11,170 nucleotides of DNA. Origin: Chlamydomonas sphaeroides (Eukaryota; Chlorophyta; Chlorophyceae; Chlamydomonadales; Chlamydomonadaceae). The notes below the pieces were generated by a model, which had not been told where the DNA came from, searched no databases, and worked only from the letters and a program-made list of their open reading frames with translations. Each line of letters begins with the position of its first letter. Positions within the stretch are counted from its first letter, which is position 1. The stretch spans positions 11,735 through 22,904 of the forward strand of contig BDDC01001615.1 of NCBI GenBank assembly GCA_001662425.1, in the 5' to 3' direction. The translations under genes were made by a program, and so were the position numbers. Shown here piece after piece: positions 1 through 8,200 of this stretch.

Positions 1-3000
1 CTCCTCCAGGGGTGGAACAAGTTTTGTTTCACGGGTGAGGGAGCGAGCAGCATGGCAGGGGCGGGCAGCCTGGCAGGGGGCGAACGAACAGCGTGGCAGG
101 GAGCGGGCGGCAACATTGTGCCCATCCAGCTGAAGCAAACTTGTCGCGTGAGAGGCGCGGCCGCTTGGGGTCGGGCCCGCTTTGAGCACGCAAGGCGGGT
201 TGGCCAGATGTGAGGAGTCCGGACACGGGTTTGGGCTAGCAGACCCGCCGTTTTGTCTACAGAACGTATCACGCAGCACATTTAATGCAACGCGCAGAGC
301 GGGTCCGCTATAGGATGCACGGTGTGCAAGAGGGCTCCCCCTTGCCCCTCCCTGCCCCTCACGGGCCGGCCTCCGTGTACTTGCCTGGAGGAGGCGCCCA
401 CAGCTTTCCCGCCCCCTGTCGGTCCCACATTTACACCCTCAGGCGGCTACCTCGAAATCAACGTCAAGCTGCCCGGCGACGACAAACACGGCGGCTTCTG
501 GCCGTCCTTGTTCACGCTAGGCAACCTGGGCCGAGCTGGATACACGCGCAGCACGGACGGTGAGGGGGCGGGGCGGGGCCCTTCATCGCATGCCGCTTGG
601 CCGCACACACGAATTGCAACCGCACACACGAGTTGCAACCGGACACACGAGTTGCAACCTGCGCGACAGCCAACGCCGGCCTTGCGCGCGGGCGGCGGCA
701 GTGCTGCGCTCAGCCGGTGTGGTGTTGGCTAGGGGCTACGCCACCTGGCACTGATGGAACCCCCCTGATCGCCCGCCCGCCTTCCCCGCCCCTTTAGGCG
801 TGTGGCCCTTCTCGTACGAGGCGTGCGATGAGGTGGTTACCAGCAAGGTCAACGGCAGCTGGTACAACAACACGCAGCGCCTCAACGCGTGCAACATCAC
901 CAGGGACGCCAAGCTGGCAGAGCTGCTCGGCAACAAACGTGAGCAACCCAGAGCCACGCAGGCGGCGTGTGCTCATGGGTCCAGGAGGGCCTGGATGGGG
1001 CCTCGACCGTGGCTCGCAGGTGCTGCCAGCCGCCCCGGCGCGCGCCCGGCACCGCAGCTGCCGCTTGCCGCGCATCGGCACCGCCTCACTCACAGGGGCG
1101 GCGCATACAGCGCAGGCCGCCGCGCTCCGAACCCTCCCAACTACCTACCACTAACCGCGCCCCCTATTATGTTTGTCCCCACCCCAGCCCGCGGTGCGCC
1201 CGAGATCGACCTGTTCGAGGCGGGAGTGCGGAATCACACCGTCAAGGGGAAGCACGCCGACGCGTCCACCAGCTTCCCCGTGGCGCCGCTGCTGCCGCCC
1301 GACACGCACTGGAAGGTGACGAGGCAGGCGAACAGGAGGCGCTCAAATCGATGAAGCTCAAGATCCGCCCTGGTGGCATGATGTTTCGTAGCATCTCCCT
1401 CCGCGCCACCCAACCCCCTTTAGCCCTTGTGACGATCTGCATGACGATCTGGGTGACGATCTGGGTGACGATCTGGGTGCGCTGTATGTGTCCGGCCCGC
1501 GCGCAGGACCTGGCTGGCGGCATGTACTTCCCCACTGCCGACTCGGAGCTCGGGAGCCGCATGAACCCCTGGGTGGAGAAGCTGGGCCGCTCCTCCTCGG
1601 ACCTGTCCGACTACGTGTCGGCGGTGCACGACCTCACCGCCACGTACTTTGAGCAGCTGCACAAGTGGGGTTTTGACTGGATGCCTGGCAAGTACATCCG
1701 GTAAGGAGGGGTCTGAGGTCGGGGGCTGGTGCGTGTGGCTGGTGCAACGTTGGGGCGGGGGCGGGGTTCACGGCGGGGCCAGGGGCTGAAGGGGGCGCGA
1801 TTGTAGGTTGAGGGCTGGGGCGGGGTCGCGGCGGGAAGCGCGTGTCCTGGGCGCAGGGGCTACGAAACTCAAAAGGCGCAGGGGCTGGCCTGCTGCCCTT
1901 GCCGCGCCAGTTTGGCGCCGAGCCGTTTTGTCGCTCCGCGTGCCCCTGCGCCTCTCCGCCCTTGCTTCCTCGCAGCTGGTACCTGGACGATCGGCTTATC
2001 TTTGGTGAGTCCTCCAAAGGTCTTGCTTGCGTTCATAGGCGTCCGTTGGATGGGGCCGGCCCGGCACCGGGCGCCATGGCAAAACCCTGACACGGCCGTG
2101 TGATGGTCGCGCTATCCTCGCCCCGCCAACGACCTCGCTTCCTTCCCCGCAGAGCTCAACGAGAAGGCGCTCAAGGCGCAGGCCAATGCGCGCAATCAAT
2201 CGGTGTCCGACCGGCTGATCGCTATGGAGCCCAGCTACATCAACATTGCCCTTGCCATGGCAGAAAACTTCGCGCCCATCGACAAGGACCTGCCGCTACC
2301 CAGCTTCATGAAGGTGGGCGAGGGGTCCAGCCTAGGCCGGCGGCTGGGCCGGCGGCTGGGCCGGCGGCTGGGCCGGCGGCTGGGCCGGCGGCTGGGCCGG
2401 CGGCCAGCCGCGGCGCGGGCTCGAGCCTGTGTTTAGGTCTCGGCACTGCACGTGCGCTGCAGACGTCCCTTGCTCGGGCTCTGCGCCCGGGCGATGGCTC
2501 GGTGCTGAGGAAGGGAGCAGGGGGCTGAGGTGAGGGCTGCGGCGACGCTTGCCGCGGCCCCAAACCCCGGCGCACCGGCCGTGGCACGCCGCGGCCTACC
2601 GCCCACCGCACGCCTCGCCCGTGCTGCCCACTCTTACGTGCCTCGACCCGTGTTTGTTGCGTACGGTGTGCAGATCGACTACGTGCGCGTGTGGCAGTAC
2701 AAGGACAAGATCAACGTTGGCTGTGACCCGCCCGGATACCCCACTACGGTACGGCCGCGCACGCCAACAGCTCGCGGGCATAGGGTACTGCACCAGCCTT
2801 ACCTGGCCCCTGGGCCTCCCATGTTAACCCCTGACCCCTGTGCTCGGTACATCCCCCTCCTGCCGTACAGCCGTACATCAACTCCAACAGGTCGCGGTAC
2901 TTCATCATGCGGCCCGGCTGGGAGGACGATGTGCCCGACTACTTCGCCATGCCGGCGCAGCAGCCGGTGGATGACGGCAAGCGGACGGCCGGCGTGGTGG

Positions 3001-3155
3001 CGGGCATTGTGATCGCGAGCACCGCGGCGGGCGTTGGTATCGTGCTGGGCTTGATTGGGATCATCGCGCTGGTGGTTGCAGCGCAAAGGAAGGAGAGCGC
3101 CATGGCGCGTCGGCCCCACCAGGTGCTGCCGCTCACCCAGGCTGCGGAGCCGTGA
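1..3155 (+). CDS. Kre6/SKN1-family GH16-type beta-glucan enzyme, membrane-anchored (5'-partial, multi-exon)
   Basis: Exons read by hand: 1-34, 443-559, 798-938, 1188-1315, 1507-1700, 1976-2004, 2153-2313, 2674-2748, 2871-3155. Intron phases agree throughout and the sum is 1164 nt (387 residues, stop TGA 3153-3155). The translation follows the fungal Kre6/Skn1 domain in order: GWNKFCFTGGYLEINVKLPG, GFWPSLFTLGNLGRAGY, GVWPFSYEACDE, RGAPEIDLFEAG, GKYIRWYLDDRLIF, EPSYINIALAMAENFAPID, IDYVRVWQYKD, then CDPPGYPTT. EIDLFE (1202-1219; residues 103-108 of the visible part) fits the GH16 ExDxxE active site, with E103 and E108 as likely catalytic acids. Sequons NGS, NNT, NIT (851-901) and NHT (1232) suggest a luminal or extracellular domain. 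Residues 334-364 (2991-3083) form a hydrophobic helix, followed by a 23-residue tail with RK and RR. In fungi the family supports beta-1,6-glucan synthesis; diatom relatives branch storage glucan. The substrate here is unknown. The fungal proteins carry their membrane helix before the domain, so this C-terminal anchor differs. The start and any signal peptide lie upstream. Confidence 0.88.
35..442 (+). other. Intron of the Kre6/SKN1-like gene (phase 1)
   Basis: Donor GTGAGG follows ACGG at 31-34 and the acceptor CCCTCAG ends at 442. Joining G at 34 to GC at 443-444 gives the conserved CFTGGYLE reading. The intron is 408 nt, the longest in the visible part. A degenerate repeat built on TGGCAGG with GCGGGC-type spacers occupies about 40-110. 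No coding signal for the family lies inside. Confidence 0.85.
602..658 (+). repeat. Intronic tandem repeat, 19-bp unit, three copies
   Basis: Three consecutive 19-bp units of the form CGCACACACGAGTTGCAAC occupy 602-620, 621-639 and 640-658, with one mismatch in the first and one in the third relative to the middle copy. They lie in the intron 560-797 between the exons coding GYTRSTDG and GVWPFSY. Length change here would not affect the protein. Confidence 0.9.
1202..1219 (+). other. GH16 catalytic motif EIDLFE
   Basis: The codons in exon 1188-1315 spell E-I-D-L-F-E inside RGAPEIDLFEAG. This matches the GH16 pattern E-[ILV]-D-x-x-E, in which the first Glu is the nucleophile and the last the acid/base. 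All three acidic residues are present, so the enzyme is not obviously catalytically dead. Confidence 0.85.
1429..1476 (+). repeat. Intronic tandem repeat, 12-bp unit, four copies
   Basis: Four units of GTGACGATCTGG, the first ending in C and the second starting with A, lie at 1429-1440, 1441-1452, 1453-1464 and 1465-1476. They sit within the intron 1316-1506. In one forward frame they would read as TIWV repeats, but canonical splice sites and homology on both sides place them in the intron. Confidence 0.9.
2335..2406 (+). repeat. GC-only minisatellite, 12-bp unit, five perfect copies plus one variant
   Basis: The unit GGCCGGCGGCTG is repeated perfectly from 2335 to 2394 and once more with a changed end (2395-2406). 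It lies just downstream of the donor (GTGGGC at 2314) of the 360-nt intron 2314-2673, between the exons ending LPLPSFMK and starting IDYVRVWQ. Nearby sequence such as GGCCAGCC could pair with it in RNA. Confidence 0.92.
2991..3083 (+). other. C-terminal transmembrane helix of the Kre6/SKN1-like protein
   Basis: Thirty-one consecutive residues rich in Gly, Ala, Val, Ile and Leu (from GVVAGIVIAS to IIALVVAA), without charges, lie after a polar linker and before QRKESAMARRPHQ. The basic residues just after the helix fit a cytosolic tail (type I topology), with the sequon-bearing enzyme domain on the luminal or outer side. Topology is inferred. Confidence 0.85.
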
Positions 3156-3680
3156 GCGAGACACATAGCTGTGGTGGCTGGGGGGTGGGCGGGGGAACGA
3201 AGGGATTGCTGTACATACACGCGGCCGGAAGGCTGGCCGTGCTCGCACTGCCATAAATGGGGCGGCACGGCACAGGGTCCCCTGACCCCTGTGCCTTGTC
3301 GCGGCGTGCTGTGGGTCGTAAGCACTGCGTATCCATGTCCGGCAAATGCCGTTGTTGCGGCTCGCGTGCGCAATTATGTACGCTTGAGATGCGGGCGGCG
3401 TACCGGCATCTGCGAGCAAGGGGATGAGGTTCTGGGGCGGAGCGCATGCAGGGCGGCCTGCCTGCTCAAGAGGGGGAGGGGGCGGCCGGGTGCGTGGATC
3501 CGAAGTTATAAGGCCTTGAGGCGGCGAGCGCGAGACTGGCGGTTGGCGGTCTGGTGGGGGGCCGCACCCGGCGTTGCGCTGAAGCTCCGCTGGTTGCGGG
3601 GCAGTGAGCGGCGCCGTGGATCGCAATGGTTGCAGGCTGGGTGTTGCTTGGCGGCCTGCCAGTCAGGAGGGGCTGCACGC

Positions 3681-3685
3681 TGTAA
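3681..3685 (+). terminator. Putative poly(A) signal TGTAA of the Kre6/SKN1-like gene
   Basis: TGTAA is the standard polyadenylation signal in Chlamydomonas and Volvox. This is the first occurrence I see after the TGA at 3153-3155. It implies a 3' UTR of roughly 540 nt with cleavage shortly after about 3695, a usual length in these algae. Assigned from the motif and position only. Confidence 0.5.
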
Positions 3686-3699
3686 CAGCGCAGGCATGG

Positions 3700-5194
3700 C
3701 TCTAGTCCCCGATCTATTGAAGGTTCTGACGCTTGGTTTGCTGCCTTGTGCACGACGACTCACCGCCAGCATAACCGCGCCCCAGTCCATTCGGACTGTC
3801 GGGTCACTTCTCATCCTCTGCATACGGCACGGATGTCTGGAATGTCATGCGCCGGCCCCTTTTCCCCCCACCTTCCTCCTACCCCGCCAGACCGTGACCG
3901 CAACGCCGTTCTGAATATGCTGCTGCTGCTGCTGTGCCTCTAGCTGCTCGGGGCTAAGCGCCCGGCCTGCTTCCGCTCTGGCGGCGGCGATGGGTTGGGC
4001 GGCGGAGGCGGAGGGGGTGGTAGCGGCCGCCGCCGCAAGCGGCCGCGACACAGCTATAGCGGCAGCACCGGCGGCGTGCGTTAAGATATACGGTCCTGCC
4101 GTGGAGGCAGTTCGGGCGGCTATGTCCTGCCCTTGGGGTGAGGGCAGGGAGGTTCTGTGTGCCCGAGATTCCTAAAAAGTTCCAGCTATGACGCCATAAT
4201 GACCGACAGTGTGCGTCTGGTCTGGGTGGCCTGTTTCTAAGGCGAGCCATGCACCCATGCGCAGCTGGGATAGGTTTGCGGACCGTTAGCTAGGATTATG
4301 AATTGCGTCCCATACGAAGGGCTGGGTGGGACAGACAGGGACGGCGACCTGGGCGGAAGCGGGAGGAAGCGCACTGTTTTGGTCGCGTGCAAGGCATTGC
4401 TTGTCAAAGCCTGGAGGATGGGGCAGCTGTCTAGTCGTAGTCGCTTGGGTCCTGACAGACCGTGGCACGGTCGCGGTCCATGCGCCGGGAGAAATGCGGC
4501 GCGACTTTTGTGCGCGGGCGTGGGTCACGGTTCTCCAACAGCAGCACGGCTGCTTGGTCAATTCTGTATGTCGCAGGCTGCTACGGCGGCCGACAGGGGT
4601 TTGGGCTGACCTGTCGTACAGCTAGTTGTCGAATGCCAATTAACGCACCTCGACAGACGACCGCAAGCCACGCTCCACGCTGTAGCTATATACATGTAGC
4701 CATCCCAAGTGCACCACCTGAGCCGTCAGTCGAAAGTCAGAGGCCTTACCAGTAGCGAAATCCACAAGGCCCGAGTGCCGTCGTCGAGCTGCTTTTAAGA
4801 AAGCCTTCTACGCTATGCGTGGATAAGCAGGTGTGCTTTGGGCATAGTGGCGCTCCTGCCAGGGACTTACACACAGTCCTTGGACTCAGGGACCTCGTGC
4901 TGCTTGCACGAGTACTAACTCAGCTGCATTAGTTGTTCAGGCAATCGGGGGCTACGGAGGGCACCTGCGCCCGGAAAAGCATTCCAGCTCCGCTCCACTG
5001 ACCGCAAGCCCCCACTCCTTGCCTTTGTTCGTCAAGTATAATTCAGCAAAAGGCATAAGAACCGGGCCTCGGCGGCTTTTAGCGAGGGTCATGGTTGGCG
5101 TACTCCTTCGTGGCGAGCTGCGATAAATCGCCCACCTTCTGCCCACCCGCCGCACTTAAAAACGCGGCCGCCCCTTTCACTGTAGACGCACCCT
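3700..5194. other. Intergenic region, no convincing gene; probable promoter and 5' UTR of the VARL-like gene
   Basis: No reading frame here shows recognisable protein features or a splice chain. GC content falls visibly between about 4150 and 5190 compared with the genes. A (GCT)5 run lies at 3919-3934, and two NotI-type GCGGCCGC palindromes near 4024-4047 are separated by a few bases. A TATATA hexamer is at 4687-4692. A 36-nt reading frame (ATG 5091 to TAA 5126) would be a uORF if it lies within the downstream transcript. A minus-strand Ala/Gln-rich frame (3846-4051) is discussed among the findings. Confidence 0.5.
4687..4692 (+). promoter_or_regulatory. Weak TATA-like candidate upstream of the VARL-like gene
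   Basis: TATATA occurs in the less GC-rich stretch about 500-570 nt before the candidate start codons. If used, the 5' UTR would be long. There is no supporting evidence beyond the hexamer and its setting. Confidence 0.15.
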
Positions 5195-5279
5195 ATGAAT
5201 GCATGTGCAATGGCACGGGTGCGTTTCCTGGGCCAGGTACCCTCGCTCGTAACCCACTATGCATCTGCCCTCTTCGCAG
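5195..5279 (+). other. Candidate first mini-exon (5195-5218) and short intron (5219-5279) of the VARL-like gene
   Basis: ATG at 5195 opens eight codons (MNACAMAR) ending at 5218 just before GTGCGT, a common algal donor. A pyrimidine-rich acceptor CTGCCCTCTTCGCAG ends at 5279, and CGTAAC near 5249 could serve as branch point. The joined frame continues exactly into ASSGDAPQLGMQSELEN. The alternative is unspliced initiation at ATG 5259, in the same frame, or at ATG 5310. The 61-nt intron is short but possible. Confidence 0.4.
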
Positions 5280-8200
5280 GCGAGCTCTGGCGACGCGCCT
5301 CAGCTCGGTATGCAATCCGAGCTTGAGAATATAGTTTCGCATGAAGAAGACTCCCGCGCATGCGCGTCACCGCTAGAGGCGCTTGTCCTCTTGGCGGCAC
5401 GCCGTCGCACCGACCACCCTGTGGCCGACGCTCCCGACGCCGCGCAGCTCCCAGATGCGCTCAGTAGCCGCAGCAGCATCCCAGCAGCTCCTACTCAAGC
5501 TCCAAGCACGAGCAGCGGCGGCGGGCACTCTTTCACAGCAGACGCTATCGCTGCCGCCGTGCCGGCGGCCGACACTCGCTGCACCGCGGCTCAGTCGGCC
5601 AAGAGGAGACGCACGTCTCCGCACTCTCCGACGCCACCCGAGCCAGCCGCATCGCCCGCAGCTAGTGAAGATGCCGGCGCGGACGGCGCCCGCTGCTCAG
5701 CAGCGCCGCCGGCCGCTGTCACTTCGGACGAAGCCTGTGCCGTCGGCACGCTCAGCGGGCTGCGCCGGGAGCCCCCTGCCGCCGCCGCCGCCAGGGGGCC
5801 GCCCGCCGCCGGCACTCGCTCGCGCCGCCGGCGCTTTGAGCCGACGCTGGCCGAGGCGGAGCTGCTGCTGGCCGCGGCCGCGGCTTGCACCAATGGTGGT
5901 GGCAGCGACAGCAACAGCGACGCCGACGCCGACGGCGATGGCGGCCGTGACCACGGCGACGACGGCGCCATGGCGGTTTCGCTCGGAGCAATGCGTGGCC
6001 AGGGGATAGGCCGCCCCGACAGCCCAGACAGTGATCCCTGGATCGGCCCCGGGACGGTCGGCAAGCAGCACGGCGGGGCGCCACCGCCGCGGGGCCGGGC
6101 CGCCAAGCAGGCGCCGAGGGCGCCGCTGCCGCCGAGGGCGCCGCCGACACTTGCCGAGCAGCACCCTGCGCCCCAACCGCAACCCCCACGGCCGGAGGAG
6201 CTGCAAAGGCTGCAGTGCCTGCAGCAGATCCAACACATCCAGCAGATCCAGCAGTTCCAGCAGGCGCAGCAGGCGCAGCGCGCGCAGCAGCTGCAGCAGC
6301 TGGCGGCGGCGGCGCTGGCGGCAGGCGGCGCGACACGACCGCCGCGGCCGCCGCCGCCGCCGCCGCCAGGGACACCACTGGGCGCTCTCTTGGCGATGCG
6401 GGGCATGCAGCCTCACATGGCTGCACTGCTGCTGGCACAGGTGGGGGCGCAGATGGCGCAGCAGGCCGCCGCAGCGGCCGTGGCGGCCGCTGCTGCGCAG
6501 ACGGCCTCGGCCACGCCGACGGCGGCCGCCGCATCGACGGCCTCGCCGGCGGCGCCCGCTCCCGAGGCGCCGGGCACCCTGACGGCCGCGGCAAGCGCCG
6601 CCGGATCCATCCCGCTGGTCGTGCCTCTGGGCCCGTGGGGCTCGGTGGTGTCGTCAAGTGGCGGCGGCGGCGGCGCCAGGACCTCAATGGGGCCGGCACC
6701 AGCGGCCGGCGGCAAGGCAGCGCCGGCGGCGGGCGCCTCGACGTCGGGTTCCGGCACTGGGCTGAAGGTGGCGGGGCTGCCTGGCGGCGCCGCCAGCGTC
6801 GGTGGCGAGGCCGTGTCGCCGGAGCGGCACTGCGCCGCCGCCGCCACACCACGGCTACCCCCCGGCCTGGCGCTGGCCGCCGCCGCTGCCTCCAAAGCCG
6901 CCGCCCCCGCTGGCGCCACCGCCACCGCAGCCGCGAGCTCGGGCTCCAGCGAAGACGCCAGCGCAAAGGCCGCGGCCGCCGCGGCCGCGGCCGCGACGGC
7001 AGTTGCCGCCGCGCTGGCGAACCCGCTGGCCGTGTGCTCCGCTGGGCTGCTGCCTCCGCCGGTGCTGGTGACGGTGCCGCCCACCGCCTGGACCAGCAGC
7101 CTGCGGCGGGACCTGGCGCTGGTGCGGGGGCTGTTTGACCCGGCACGCTACCTGTCCCAGCAGGTGCGGCTGGGGGAGGAGAGAGGGAGGGGGATAGAAG
7201 GACGGGAGCGGGAGGAAAGGCAGGAAGAGGGGTGGGGCGGGCAGTGGGCGACGTCGCGGGCGTGGGGCAGGGGCTGGGGATGGAGGGGCGCTGGATGGGG
7301 GGAGACAGGGCGGGGTCAGGCGGAGGGCGCCGCTGGTCCGCCGCTCGGCTTGCTCTGCTGGGCCCCGGCTGGCTGCGCGCCGCTCGGCTGTCTCCCAGGC
7401 AGCGCGGCTGCCGGCGAGCGGCCACCCCTGCCCCCATCCCTCGTGCGTCGCGACGCCCAGCCCGAGCGTTGGCATTGTAGAACTCAAGATTTAACCGGAG
7501 TTCTGCGTGCACCCGGGTTCACCCGTCGCCCGCGCCCGCAGAACTGCGTCCAGCTGCTGCAGGTGGCGGAGGGCGGCCGGCAGTGGGTCAGCCGCAGCGC
7601 CTTTGAGCGGGTGAGCGGCGGGGGTCTGCCGGGGGACGGCCGCTGGGGCGTGCTCGCTGAGGGCTCTGGCGCTCCGCGAGGGGTCGCAGGGGGTTCGGCA
7701 GGCCCCATTCCCTCGCGCCCAGCCCTACTTCGCCGCCGCCCGCTCGCCGCGCGCCCCCACGCGCTGCTGCTGGGAGATGGCGTGGCAACCGAAGCGCCGC
7801 GGTGGTGCCCACCTACCGACGGGCCCGGCACTAACCCGCAGCCCCGCCCCTTTCCCGCCGGCCCCCTTCCCGCAGCTGGGCGGCAGCGTGATGGCCAAGT
7901 GGTACCGGAGCATCCGGGTGGTGGGCGAGTCGCGGGAGGCCATGGAAGCGGCGCGCAGCCCCTGCAGCGCCCGCGGCCTGGAATCGCTGGGCGCCTGGCT
8001 GGCCCGCCACGGGCTGCCGGTGTTCAAGGGCCGCAACCGAATGCCCGCTCGCAAGGCGGCCGCCGCCATGGCGGCGCACCACGCGCAGCACATGGCCGCT
8101 GCGGCGTCGGTGGCGGCGGCGGCGGCGGCGGCGGCGGAGGGGCGGGAGCAGCGCGAGGCGCGGGAGGCGACGGCGGGGGCTGAGGAGGAGGACGGTGAGG

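Larger units (their letters stand above)
7062..8038 (+). other. SAND/VARL-like domain split over three exons
   Basis: The domain is encoded by 7062-7163, 7542-7610 and 7876 to about 8038. SAND domains contact DNA through a KDWK-like motif; here the corresponding stretch is M-A-K-W-Y-R-S-I-R (7891-7917), keeping K, W and the following basic residue. The preceding SRSAFER with its hydrophobic and FE positions, and the last helix LESLGAWLARHGLPV, fit the fold. The flanking sequence is low-complexity, so this is the only likely folded DNA-binding part. Confidence 0.72.

Noticed and set aside
285..563. Forward frame from 285 as the start of a gene
   Set aside because: Homology shows the real exon begins at 443 after a CAG acceptor, and the upstream exon at 1-34 supplies GWNKFCFT. 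The frame from 285 does not match the family.
1429..1500. Apparent hydrophobic TIWVTIWV stretch as a membrane segment in the glucan enzyme
   Set aside because: It is the translation of a 12-bp intronic repeat. Donor 1316 and acceptor 1506 remove it and restore the family sequence with matching phase.
2335..2406. GC-rich repeat considered as a CRISPR-like or coding repeat
   Set aside because: There are no spacers, the units are directly adjacent, and it lies in an intron between exons defined by homology.
3171..3914. 247-codon plus-strand open frame after the Kre6/SKN1-like gene
   Set aside because: It overlaps the probable 3' UTR and poly(A) signal and reads as random Arg/Gly/Cys-rich sequence. 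No start context or homologous pattern was seen.
5752..7512. 586-codon minus-strand open frame opposite the VARL-like gene
   Set aside because: It is Arg/Ala/Pro/Gly-rich reverse shadow of GC-rich codons, has no domain pattern, and runs across the inferred intron without splice logic.
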